From Silene conica (lineage: Eukaryota; Streptophyta; Magnoliopsida; Caryophyllales; Caryophyllaceae), in the NCBI GenBank assembly GCA_029255685.2, contig CM055316.2:69393237-69457236 (forward strand): DNA of 64,000 nt. Direction: 5' to 3'. Positions within the stretch are counted from its first letter, which is position 1. Every line of letters begins with the position of its first letter. A program made the translations under genes and the position numbers. Below are positions 11,879 through 22,174 of this stretch, piece by piece. The notes beneath the pieces are model-generated. The model did no database searches and was not told where the DNA came from. It saw only the letters and a list, made by a program, of their open reading frames with translations.

Positions 11879-12037
11879 CTAAGCTGGACCAACAAGAACG
11901 CCCTGGGCCGAACCTTCTTTGATGCTACTTCCATCTCAACTTCAGTAATTTTTGAATAAATCTGATTTAAGTTCCGACTTCATAGCAGCATACCTGTTAC
12001 CAACCGCCTGTTCGTTGACTGGTTCTCTGCTGGCCAT
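11879..12037 (-). pseudogene. PFD2: Prefoldin subunit 2 fragment, internally deleted
   Basis: Read on the minus strand from 12037, the frame gives MASREPVNEQAVGNRYAAM, then KSEL. One extra A breaks the frame, and NQIYSKITEVEMEVAS continues in the next frame. The sequence then jumps to KKEGSAQGVLVGPA and a stop at 11879-11881, again after a frame change. These are the N-terminus, first helix and extreme C-terminus of plant prefoldin subunit 2, a cytosolic chaperone for actin and tubulin. The central two thirds are missing. A splice acceptor-like TTTGCAG lies just before the start codon, so this derives from genomic DNA rather than a spliced retrocopy. The flanks at about 11690-12300 may be its untranslated parts. 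It is not functional. The gene symbol refers to the parent gene. Confidence 0.85.
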
Positions 12038-12402
12038 TTCCTGCAAATAGCAAACATAAATTGACCCCTGGATCCCTTATCCTGTATAACCTTTTTTAGT
12101 GAAAAGCTTTTGTAAGTTAGAAAAAGATGTTATATACTTAAGTGCAAATGGGCAGTTTACCAGATATTTTGATAGAAATGGCTTAGTAACCTCTTCCAGC
12201 AGCACTAGCATGAGCTATATCAGGAGCTAACAGCATAAACGTCTGGCGTATACAGCGTAAAGTGGTTCAAAGTTAAAGTTTCAAGAGAAAGATACACGAG
12301 CCACTCACTATACTTTGGCTAACAACTTTTATTAGGATTGAGCCTATATTAGGCCCATCTATTATTAGACTTCTATTTTTGTAGGGTTTTATTAAAGGGA
12401 CG

Positions 12403-13650
12403 TTCTTTTTCACATACGAATTTTACTCTTTCACATACGTTTTTTACAATATTGTCCTTCTCATTTTATTCATTCCCTTAACCAATTACTTTATTTTTCT
12501 CCCTCCTCCATCTCCCCTTCACCACCTAACCACAACCAACCCCTTCACCACCGATTATCGGACCACTCACTCGCACCCACTCCAACCTGCAGCCAGGGAC
12601 GAAGCTCGAATGAAATTGGTGAGGGGGCCGAAAAATTATATTAGTCATACAATTAACACAAATTATCATTTTTTATGGCGGTATCCGTCATCAACTTGTG
12701 ACAGATACCGTTTCCTCTCACAAAATACCCATGAGAGGTGGGTGAGAAAGCACATAAAGGTGCCCCACCTTGTTCCCCTCCCTTTTTGTGAGAGGTTACA
12801 AGCTTGTGAGAGGATTAGCCCGTCACAGAAATATAAAGAATAAGAATATTAAGAAATAAAGAGAAAAGTGTTTAATTTTATTGGAAAATCGTCATATATC
12901 GTTGAAAACAAAGAAGAAAAAGTGTGATGGAAAAAAATAAACATAACAAATGTATCAAAACTTGACAATAAGGGGAGTCGAACACATGATCTCTTGACTA
13001 ATAGTAACCAATGTTTACCATCTAAGCCACTCAATTAATTTATGAATAATTATATACATAAAATCATTTATATCGACCCCGGGCAGTGGCCCCGCGGGCC
13101 CTGCCCTAGTTTCGTCATTGCCTGCAGCCGTCCCACACTCAATCACAACGTCAAATCCAGTCATCCCATATATACAATCATGACAAAAAGGGATAAATAT
13201 ATATAGTTATAAATAAATATATATAATAAGACGATGAATCCGATGAATCTGTCAAATGCTACGTGAAGTTGAACAGGAAATGAATTCAAGCAAATAAAAT
13301 GAATTTCAACAATGAGAAAGTTTGGCGGTTGAACAAAAATGAATTCAAGCAAATAAAATGAATTGAAGCAATGAGAAAGCTGGACGGCGGAAGAATAGAC
13401 GAAATCTAATTTGTGCACATGAATATTAATAATTTAACTTATTGATAAACCTAATAATTTCACTATTAGGAGATTATAATTTATTGTTTAAGTTTATAGA
13501 ATATTAAATTTAATTTGAGAGGAAAACGTGTAAATTTGAATTCATTTGATTTTGGGTTAATTTGATTAGGGTTAGATAAAAGGGTATAACATGGAATATT
13601 TATGAAAAAAATGTATGTGAAAAAGTAAAGTTCGTATGTGAAAAAGTAAT
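12403..13650. mobile_element. Long-TIR non-autonomous DNA element (outer layer of a nest)
   Basis: A roughly 40-bp inverted repeat bounds the region. The left arm at about 12409-12447 contains TTTTTCACATACGAA and TTTCACATACG. The right arm at about 13605-13650 contains the complements CGTATGTGAAAAAG, each present twice. No coding capacity was seen. Target duplications could not be fixed, so the superfamily is unassigned. A tandem duplication of about 65 bp lies at 13258-13388. Confidence 0.72.
12594..13120. mobile_element. hAT-type non-autonomous element
   Basis: The terminal repeats are CAGGGACGAAGCT on the left and, read inward from the right, CAATGACGAAACTAG. The element is flanked by a perfect 8-bp direct repeat CCTGCAGC at 12586-12593 and 13121-13128. 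An 8-bp duplication with a CAGGG-like start is the hAT signature. Inside, about 12655-12830 resembles the TTTGTGACGG MITE family seen at 5982 and 47426, which would make a third layer. Confidence 0.88.
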
Positions 13651-14026
13651 TTCAAGCGACGATGTATTAACATCGTCACATATCAATGTAAACCAACCCA
13701 ATCAAAAATATTCTCTCCCTTATGCTATTTTCCATTTATATTCTTAACAACTTTACTCACTATAGCCATTATACTCCATATTTATCATTTGTTTCAGGTA
13801 TTCCTCTCTAATAGCTGCTGACTCGCTACGGGACTCTACTGGTTTGGTGACTTTCTGGCCTGATGCTAGCAAATAGTGAATATCAAGTATTAGGATATCA
13901 TAACTAGTTCAGACTCACCACTGACTCTTGAAAACAATAAATAATGAAACAAATGTAAATCCGAATGAGCAGCTAAAAAAATACCCATGTCAACCAAATA
14001 GAAATCACATGAGTTAGATTGGAAAA
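13651..14026. other. Intergenic, nothing recognised
   Basis: AT-rich sequence without open frames or clear repeats. Confidence 0.5.
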
Positions 14027-15857
14027 TCATCGTTATATATATAAAAGAATCTTGTATTTCTGCTTACGTGGCACAATGTGGTACAAGAATGATGGTATTC
14101 AAGCTCTCTCATTCAACCTCAGAAATTATGCTTTGTTTTAGCCAATCATGCAAAACCGTGTTGGTCATCTTTCCACATCAGCGAACTAGAACAAATAAAA
14201 AACTAAAATTAATTATACAACCACTTAATTAACCGTGTTAATTAATATGGGTACCAATTCTCAAAACCAAATAAAAAACTGAAATTAATTATACAACCAC
14301 CTAATTAATCGTGTTAATTAATATGAGTATCAATTCTCAAAACCAAATAAAAAACTCAAATTAAGTATACAACTACCTAATTAACAGTGTTAATTAAAAT
14401 AACTTTGTTAATTAATACGAGTACCAATTCACAAAACCAAATAAAAAACTGAAATTAATTATGCAACCACCTAATATAACCGTGTTAATTAATATAACCG
14501 TGTTAATTAATATACCGTGTTAATTAATATAACCGTGTTAATTAATATGAGTACCAATTCTCAAAACCAAATAAAAAACTGAAATTAATTATACAACCAC
14601 CTAATTCACCGTGTTAATTAATATGAGTATCAATTCTCAAAACCAAATAAAAAACTGAAATTAATTATACAACCACCTAATTCACCGTGTTAATTAATAT
14701 AACCATGTTAATTAATATGGATACCAATTCTCAAAAACCAAATAAAAAACTGAAATTTAATTATACAACCACCTAATTAACCGTGTTAATTAATATAACC
14801 GTGTTAATTAATATGAGTACCAATTCTCAAAACCAAATAAAAAACTGGAATTCATTATACAACCACCTAATTAACCGTGTTAATTAATATAACCGTGTTA
14901 ATTAATATGACTACTAATTCTCAAAACCCTAATAAAAAAACTTAATTATAAAATATCAATAACAACTACTACCTCTGATTTCCTATGATGTTCCCATTTC
15001 CGTTTTGGTCTAATAACATTGATATTCCCTCTTTCCTCTTTTGGACAACTTTGTGTGGTCCAAAATCAATTTTATGTGGGGTCATGTGTATTGTGTGGTC
15101 CAAATTAATTTTCTTATTTCTTGTGTTAAAAGCAAAAGGGAACAACACAAGAAATCGGAAAGAGTAATCATTAATTTTGTGGAACCAACCACCTTATAAA
15201 AAAACGATCTAGGGAATTCTTCCAATTCATTTCATTATTCTTCCATAAATCTTTTGTATTCTCCATAAACTTCTCGAAAATCACAGTTGTCTTCCACTTT
15301 TTTCCTCCTAAATGTCTTTCACTTCTTCTTCATTCATCGTCCATCTTTTAACCTGTAAAACAATTTCTAAAAAAATGTGCAATATTCTCAACAAATTCTT
15401 TTCAATTTCATAAATTGTCATGACAAATCATGTAACGTTTAATTATACTCAAAAATTGATTAAAGTCGGGTTCTCAACAAATTCTTCAAATTGTTTTAAC
15501 TTATTATATTCAATAATTGATTAAAGTCGGGTTCTAATAATTTTGTTTTATTGCAAAATAACGTATTTAGATTATTTAATTTTAATAATTTCATTAAATT
15601 TTTCAGTTATTTAACTAAAACCTCCTTTATTAGAAAGTCATAACTTCCCATTTTTTAATTATATTTTTCGCTGTTTCAAGTTATATGTCAAAGGATTCTT
15701 ATATATCTTATTATATATATAAACTTTTTTATTTATTTTTATTAATGCTTTTACCTATACACCACTTCGGTTATTAATATATTTAACAACTTAATTGTTT
15801 CCTTCCCTAAAAAATTAAAATTAAACAATCCCGTGAATTTTCACGGTGTTACACTAG
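14027..15857 (+). mobile_element. Non-autonomous Helitron
   Basis: The 5' end reads TCATCGTTATATATATAAAAG after an A. The 3' end has the hairpin CCGTGAA-TT-TTCACGG at 15831-15846, followed 11 bases later by CTAG (15854-15857) and a host T. An A/TC start, a CTRR end preceded by a short hairpin, and insertion between A and T are the Helitron rules. The element has no coding capacity. A related copy in reverse orientation is at 40684-41890, and a shorter relative is at 46328. The 5' boundary is uncertain by a few bases. Confidence 0.88.
14200..14935 (+). repeat. Tandem array inside the Helitron
   Basis: Seven to eight imperfect units of about 75-110 bp carry the words CCGTGTTAATTAATATGAGTA, CCAATTCTCAAAACCAAATA and AACTGAAATTAATTATACAA. 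Some units contain extra copies of the short AACCGTGTTAATTAATAT module. The reverse copy at 41.6 kb has only about two units, so the array expanded in this copy or contracted in the other. Confidence 0.9.
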
Positions 15858-16294
15858 TACTTTGTTAAACAAGTAAATAAATGAGGAAAATAATAAAATT
15901 ACCAAATAAATGAAATTCGACAGTTGAAAAGTGTTAAATAAAGCAAATTTCGACTTTAAAAGCGATTTTTTTTTAAAAAAAAATACGAACTATGGTGAAA
16001 ACGTTGAACATCAACGTTCAACCCATGGAATGACGGTGACATTCAACGTTCAACCATAGACACACGTTGAATGTCAACGTGTACAACCATGGACGTATAC
16101 AAATCTTGACAGCGTGATCCATGGTCAGACGAAGAAGATGAATGTCCACCCATGGCAACACGTTGAATATCAACGTGCAACCATGGGCAACACGTTGAAC
16201 ATCAACTTGCATATCATGGTCCACACGTTCATATTCAACATGCAACCCAGGTAAGTCGTTCATATTCATCGTCCCAGCAACAAACGCAGAAAAG
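15858..16294. repeat. Array of short palindromic modules
   Basis: From about 15990 to 16260 a palindromic module recurs about six times, roughly every 35-45 bp, with drift. Its form is ACACGTTGAA, two or three bases, TCAACGTG, then CAACCATGG. The first 130 bases hold nothing recognisable. The 83-residue minus-strand frame here is an artefact of the repeat. The array abuts the Copia LTR end. Confidence 0.7.
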
Positions 16295-16475
16295 TGCAGA
16301 AATTTCGAACAAAACTGAAAGAGTCAGTTCCTTGCCTTTCATTCCTCAATCAAACGTACATATATACAAAGCTAATAGTGCAATATGTTGAGATCATATC
16401 TTCTATAATTAAGGCTACAAATAAGCCACAATATTTCCAGAATAACAAACAGAATATCAGAGGATATTCTGTACA

Positions 16476-17432
16476 CCCCCGCAGTCAAACGAGAGGGGAC
16501 CGGAGGTTGAGACTGGAGCGAAATTCATCGAACAAAGCTTTTGGGAGACCCTTCGTAAAAATACCAGCATATTGGAATCGAGAGGGTACGTGAAGCACAT
16601 GGACTTGACCCAACGCCACCTTATTGCGAACGAAGTGTATATCCATTTAAATATGTTTGGTACGTTGATAATTGACGGGGTTGCCGGATAAATATATAGC
16701 ACCGACATTATCGCAATAGACCAAAGTGGCCTTGGACAATGGACAACGAAGCTCTAGTAACAAATTACGCAGCCAGCAGTCTCTGCAACTGCATTTGCGA
16801 CTCCACGGTATTCAGGTTCGGCACTGGAGCGGGATAGCGTGGGTTGCCGTTTGGAAGACTAGGAGACCAGATTATCCCCTAAGTAGACGTAATAATGGTC
16901 TGACGTAGACCGGCGTGTGTCAGGACAGCCGCCTCAATCGGCGTCAAAATATGCCGTGAGGTCGGAGAGATTAGACGGTCGTATGGAGAGACCGAGGGTG
17001 GTAGTGCCGTGGATGTATCAGAGTATTCGTTTCAAACCACTCATGTGAGGTTCCCGAGGATCATGCATATACAGACAAACTTGTTGGACCGCGTAAGAAA
17101 TGTCGGGTCGGGTATATGTAAGATATTGTGGCGCACCGGCGAGAGTACGGTATAAGGTAGAATCGGCTACAGGTGGGCCACTTGAAGCACTAAGTTTTGC
17201 CTTTGTATCAACGAGAGTTTGGGCCGGCGTGCATTGAGACATTTTTGCTTTGGGAGAGAAAGAGGTCATGGTTATTTCGTTGGGCTGATATACCAAGGAA
17301 ATAGCTTAAAGGGCCCAAGTCTGTCATAGCGAATTCGGACCGAAGACGAGCAATAATGTTGAGACGCAAAGTATCAGAGGAACTGATGAGGAGTATATCA
17401 TCAACATATAATAAAATAAAAACAATGTCTCA
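16476..17432 (-). pseudogene. Copia pol C-terminus (RT end and RNase H)
   Basis: The minus strand encodes TLYRTLAGAPQYLTYTRPDI, then SYAVQQVCLYMHDPREPH, the typical RT/RNase H linker of Copia polyproteins. Further on, in other frames, come NVGAIYLSGNPV-like and HVLHVPSRFQYAGIFTKGLP-like RNase H segments. Several frameshifts and stops interrupt it. It is the downstream half of the pol gene whose upstream half is at 22175-24150. Confidence 0.85.
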
Positions 17433-17510
17433 AAGAAGAATAAGATTAGATGAAATCATGAGAGAGAAAATATCTGAAAAGCTCTGAAATTCATACCCTA
17501 GATTTCAGAA

Positions 17511-18770
17511 ATGACGGCCGCAAAATCCCATCAATCAACTAATAATAATCATACTAATAATCGGTTTTCACCTCTAAATTCTACAGTTCATGAAACTATT
17601 CGAGCTAGTAAACAAAATGTTATTAGTTCTAATGCAGGAATCTCTATTTTGGTGCCATCTTCAAGTGATACAGGGAAAATGCGTGAAATGAGGGATATAT
17701 AAGGGATTCCTACCTTGAACCTTCATGAAGATGATGGTGGTCCAGGATGGAGTATAAGGCAGGGAGGAAGAGACATACCAGTTTTGGAAACAATTGCAGA
17801 AGATGAGATTCCATCTGGTATGTTGCAATTCTCGAATGAGGATATCGAATCTGAGGTAGATTTCTGGTCTAATTCTATTATGTGCTATGTGTTGGGTGCT
17901 AACCCACCTTGGGATGTGATGGAGGACTATATTTACTGTGAATGGGGTCATTTTGGAGTAGATAGAGTCTCGTCCCTTGATAATGGTGTTTATATTGTTC
18001 ACTTTGAGACCATGGGGGGCAGGGAGGACCTGTTACAAGCTGGGTATTATATGTTTGAAAACAAACCTGTTGTAGTGAAGCCCTGGACAGTGGATATGGA
18101 ATTGGTTAAAAGTCCAGTTGATGTAGTCCCAGTATGGATCAGAATGTATGGAATTCCTCTTAAATGCTGGGGGAAATGTTTGCCTAGGATTGCTGAACTT
18201 GTGGGGCAAGTGGTCAAACTGGATAAGAATACTCAGGACAAGGTTCGTTTGAATTATGCTAGAGTTATGGTTGAACTGCAGATGGATCATGAACTTGTGA
18301 GGCAAGTTCAGTTTATGGATGAGAAGGGGTTTGTTACCAATGTAAAGATTGAGTATGAGTGGAAACCAGTTTCATGTACTCATTGTAAGGGTATGGGTCA
18401 CTCAATGGAGAACTGTAGGAAGAGGGTGAAGCCTATTCTGAAGAAAGGAGTGCCTGCACCTAAACCAGTGCCAAATTTGGAAAAACAAAAGGTTTGGAAA
18501 CCAGTTCAGAAAATTACAGAACCAGTTCAGGTGGTTACTCCTCCAAATCTGACTATGCCAAACTTTCCTCCTTTAGGAGAGGGTAGGAGTCAAGCCACAC
18601 CAGCAAAACAGGCTTTAAAATTGAATAGACAGGAAGGGATAGTGGGAATTAGGCTATCTGGGAAGTTTAGCAAATACACTTTCATGGATGCTGTTACTAA
18701 TTTTGCTACTTCTTCAGATGGTGGAATTGAGAATGGAAAGGACCCTCCAAATATAAATAGTGATGCATAG
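17511..18770 (+). pseudogene. LINE ORF1 (nucleic-acid chaperone), one in-frame stop
   Basis: The frame opens with ATG at 17511 and runs to a TAG at 18768-18770, about 419 residues, but a TAA at 17700-17702 interrupts it after 63 residues. Downstream of the stop the frame stays open. It holds a DUF4283-like domain (FWSNSIMCYVLGANPPWDVM to VVVKPW) and a single CCHC zinc knuckle, CTHCKGMGHSMENC. A basic, proline-rich tail follows. In plant L1 elements this protein binds the element RNA. The 5' segment could instead be a leader, with translation starting at a later ATG; I consider the mutation more likely. Confidence 0.85.
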
Positions 18771-21700
18771 CATTGGCTTTTGGAATGTCAGGGGTCTAAA
18801 TGACCTGAATAAACAAAGAACAGTGAAATGGTTCTTGAGTAATAATAATGTAGGCTTGTTTGGTCTTATGGAAACAAAAATAAAAGCCAGGAATCTTTTA
18901 AAAAGGAATACTTCATTTTGTGATGGTTGGTGTATCACTACTAATAGCAGTTATCATCCAGGAGGTAGAGTTTGGGTCTTGTGGCAGCCTAATAAATTTG
19001 ATCTTGATTTTATTGAGTATAATGAGCAGTTTATACATATGAAGGTGACTTCAAAAATTGATGGGAAGTGTTTCATGGTGACTATGATCTATGCCTTTAA
19101 TGGTGCATCTGAGAGATTGGAGCTTTGGAGAAGACTGAAATGTATTGCAATGCAGTGTGAGCTTCCTTGGCTTTGGTTAGGGGATTTCAATACTGTTCTA
19201 TCACCTGTTGAAAGACTAGGTGGGAATTCTACTGAGGCAGAAATGGAACAATTTCAAGATTGTGTGTCTATCTGTGGGATGGAGGATTTGGCAGCTGATG
19301 GGGCCTTATTCACCTGGTCTAATAAGCATCAGCCTGGTGATAGGGTATATAGCAGATTGGACAGAGCAATGGGAAACCAGGAGTGGTTCAGTGAATATAG
19401 GGATAGTATGGCACACTTTCATCCAGAGGGTATCTTTGACCATTGTCCCTGTACAATTATGGATAGAACATGTGCTATGAATGGTAGGAAGAGCTTCAAA
19501 TACTTCAATATGTGGGGTAAAGCAGATAACTTCAATGAGGTAGTCAGACATGGTTGGAGTAAGGGATATAGAGGTACCAAGATGTTTGTAGTAGTGAAGA
19601 AATTAAAAGCTCTAAAACCAATGCTGAAGAGTTTGAATAAGGAGAAATTCTCTGATATTGAGAATAATACAAACTTGGTGAGTACTCTGTTAGAACATAT
19701 CCAGAGGAGACTTGTTGAGGATCCTGGGAATTATGATCTTATTCAGCAGGAGTGGTCCACTAATCAGGATTTGAAGGAGTTAATTGCAGCTAGAGATAGC
19801 TTTCTTATGCAGAAAGCAAAGATTCAGTGGTCCATAGGAGGTGATTTGAATACATCTTATTTTCATCATGCTATAAGGAAAAGAACAATGGTTAATAAGG
19901 TGTTTTATATTGAGGATAGGCAAGGAAGGAAATGTGTTGAAGGGGATCATATCCAAGCTGCTTTCTTGGAATACTATGAATACCTTCTAGGGACAAATAC
20001 TGAGACAGTAGGTTTTGCTGAACATGTTGTTCAGAAGGGGTCTTGTTGCACTGATCAGCATTGGGAAATTCTAAGATCCCCTGTCACTTATGATGAAATC
20101 AGGAATAGCATCTTCAGTATACCTAAAGATAAATCTCCAGGGCCAGATGGTTACACTAGCCAGTTTTATAAAGATGCATGGGAGATTGTAGGAGATGAGG
20201 TATGTGCTGCAATTGGTAACTTCTTTGAGACAGGCCAATTATTAACTCAGATAAATGCTACTGTCATCACTTTGGTTCCTAAAATTGATAGGCCTACTAG
20301 TGTGAGTCATTTTAGACCAATCTCTTGTTGTAATGTGATTTACAAAGCTATTTCTAAGATCTTATGCAATAGATTATCAAAGGTTTTGCCTGATATCATT
20401 AGTAAGTGTCAAGGAGCCTTTGTTAAAGGAAGGAGTATATTAGAGAATATCCTAATCTGTCAAGATTTGGTTAGGATGTATGGGAGGAGGCATGCTTCTG
20501 CTAGATGTATGTTTAAGCTTGACCTTCAAAAAGCTTATGATTCTATAGAGTGGGTCTTTGTTGAGCAAATGTTGATGGCTTTGAGGTTTCCCAGAGGATT
20601 CATCCACTTGATAATGCAATGTATTACAACTACATCCTATTCTATCAATCTGAATGGAGTTCAATTTGGTTATTTCGCTGGGAGAAGGGGGTTGAGGCAA
20701 GGGGATCCAATTTCCCCCTTATTGTTCTGCATTTGTATGGAATACTTGTCTAGAACTATGGACTATGCAGTACAGAGATGGCATTTTAGATTTCATCCCT
20801 TGTGTAAGAGTATGAAGCTAACCCATTTGTTGTTTGCTGACGATTTGCTTATGTTTAGCAAAGGGGACACCCAGTCCATTATGCTGATTCTGAGGGTTCT
20901 AGCTACTTTTTCTGCTACTTCTGGATTAAAAGTGAATGCTTCGAAGTCTGAAGTGGTTTTTAATGGAGTAGCTGATCAAGTCAAACAGGATATTATTTAT
21001 ATTTCAGGTTTTAAGGAAGGATGTATGCCATTTAAATACCTGGGAGTTCCTATACAGCCTGGAAGATTGAAAAGGGCAGATTGCCATATTCTAGTTGAGA
21101 AGGTGGTGGCTAGAGTTAGAAGCATTGGTGCTAAGAAACTGAGTTATGCTGGCAGAATTGTACTCATCAATTCTGTATTGAATACTCTTCATACATATTG
21201 GGCCTCTATTTTCCTTATTCCAAAGGGTATTATAAACAGAATTATTGTAGTATGCAGGAATTTTCTGTGGAGTGGTGACACTGAGTATACAAGAGTGCCT
21301 ATGGTGGCTTGGGAAAGAGTATGTTGTAGTAAGAAAGAAGGTGGTCTGGGAATTGTGAATGCGGGTGTGTGGAATAAGGCTAGTATTGCAAAACTAGTCC
21401 ATTGGTTACATATTAAAGCTGATAGATTATGGGTCTTGTGGATTGATCATATATATTTAAAGGGGACTCCATGGGCTGATTACAACCCTCCTGCTGATGT
21501 GAATTGGAATTGGAGGAGTATATGTAAGGTAAAGGATTTGGTTAGTGCTGGTTATCAAGGAGATCATTGGATGGATGGTAGGTTTACCATTCAAGGAGTT
21601 TATAGATGGTTGCAGGGTTCACACCCCTCTGTACAGTGGTTTAAGGATGTATGGGACAGTTGGGTCCTTCCAAAGCATTCTGTTCTGGGATGGTTGATTG

Positions 21701-22110
21701 AGAGGGAGGCTCTGAACACTAGAAGCAAGCTGAAAAGAATTGGTGTTTGTGATTCTAATCAATGTGTGTTATGTGAGAATCATGAGGAAACACATGAACA
21801 CATTTTTGTAAGTTGCAGGTACAGTGAGCAGATAATTGCTGGTGTGGATAGAATATTCCTGATGCATTCCCAGTCTGGCAATGGGCAGCAATCTAAAGTT
21901 CATAAGAGAGTAAGGAGAGTTCTGAAACTGGCAACAAGATACTTCATTTGGCAGGAACGAAACAAATGCAGGCTTGAAGGAGTTCTAAGTAGACCAAATG
22001 TTGTTATTAAGCTTATCCAAAATCAAGTGGTATGTAGATTAAAGCATGTAATGAGTGAAAATGATAGAAGGATTGAGGAGCAATGGTGTAAGGACATTCT
22101 TAATATTTGA
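18763..22110 (+). CDS. LINE ORF2: endonuclease, reverse transcriptase, zf-RVT
   Basis: This is an intact frame of 1115 residues from the ATG at 18763. An APE-type endonuclease covers about residues 1-235: FWNVRGLND with catalytic Asn, ETK, WLGDFNTV, and FDHCP with catalytic His. The reverse transcriptase covers about 450-740: KSPGPDG, RPISCCNVIYK, FKLDLQKAYDSIEW, GLRQGDPISPLLF and the FADD active site. A zf-RVT cysteine/histidine region (CVLCENHEETHEHIFVSC) lies near 1000-1025. It nicks target DNA and reverse transcribes the element RNA in place. The start overlaps the ORF1 stop in ATGCATAG, suggesting termination-reinitiation. All key catalytic residues I can check are present. Confidence 0.96.
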   Translation: MHSIGFWNVRGLNDLNKQRTVKWFLSNNNVGLFGLMETKIKARNLLKRNTSFCDGWCITTNSSYHPGGRVWVLWQPNKFDLDFIEYNEQFIHMKVTSKIDGKCFMVTMIYAFNGASERLELWRRLKCIAMQCELPWLWLGDFNTVLSPVERLGGNSTEAEMEQFQDCVSICGMEDLAADGALFTWSNKHQPGDRVYSRLDRAMGNQEWFSEYRDSMAHFHPEGIFDHCPCTIMDRTCAMNGRKSFKYFNMWGKADNFNEVVRHGWSKGYRGTKMFVVVKKLKALKPMLKSLNKEKFSDIENNTNLVSTLLEHIQRRLVEDPGNYDLIQQEWSTNQDLKELIAARDSFLMQKAKIQWSIGGDLNTSYFHHAIRKRTMVNKVFYIEDRQGRKCVEGDHIQAAFLEYYEYLLGTNTETVGFAEHVVQKGSCCTDQHWEILRSPVTYDEIRNSIFSIPKDKSPGPDGYTSQFYKDAWEIVGDEVCAAIGNFFETGQLLTQINATVITLVPKIDRPTSVSHFRPISCCNVIYKAISKILCNRLSKVLPDIISKCQGAFVKGRSILENILICQDLVRMYGRRHASARCMFKLDLQKAYDSIEWVFVEQMLMALRFPRGFIHLIMQCITTTSYSINLNGVQFGYFAGRRGLRQGDPISPLLFCICMEYLSRTMDYAVQRWHFRFHPLCKSMKLTHLLFADDLLMFSKGDTQSIMLILRVLATFSATSGLKVNASKSEVVFNGVADQVKQDIIYISGFKEGCMPFKYLGVPIQPGRLKRADCHILVEKVVARVRSIGAKKLSYAGRIVLINSVLNTLHTYWASIFLIPKGIINRIIVVCRNFLWSGDTEYTRVPMVAWERVCCSKKEGGLGIVNAGVWNKASIAKLVHWLHIKADRLWVLWIDHIYLKGTPWADYNPPADVNWNWRSICKVKDLVSAGYQGDHWMDGRFTIQGVYRWLQGSHPSVQWFKDVWDSWVLPKHSVLGWLIEREALNTRSKLKRIGVCDSNQCVLCENHEETHEHIFVSCRYSEQIIAGVDRIFLMHSQSGNGQQSKVHKRVRRVLKLATRYFIWQERNKCRLEGVLSRPNVVIKLIQNQVVCRLKHVMSENDRRIEEQWCKDILNI

Positions 22111-22174
22111 TGTAATTTGTTAATGGAGTAATGAAAAAGGCTTACATTTTACCAAAAAAAAAAACAATGTCTCA

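Larger units (their letters stand above)
17433..22160 (+). mobile_element. Near full-length L1-type LINE
   Basis: A two-ORF non-LTR retrotransposon lies inside the Copia pol gene. It is flanked by a direct repeat AAACAATGTCTCA (17420-17432 and about 22162-22174) and ends in a poly-A run after TTACATTTTACC. The Copia reading is interrupted exactly here. ORF1 carries one stop; ORF2 is open throughout, so the insertion is fairly young. Confidence 0.95.

Noticed and set aside
11740..11934. 64-residue minus-strand frame as a real small protein
   Set aside because: It is an out-of-frame reading of the prefoldin fragment; the correct frames read ITEVEMEVAS and KKEGSAQGVLVGPA.
16018..16269. 83-residue minus-strand frame
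   Set aside because: It is produced by the palindromic CACGTTGAA repeat; no domain and repeat-driven composition.
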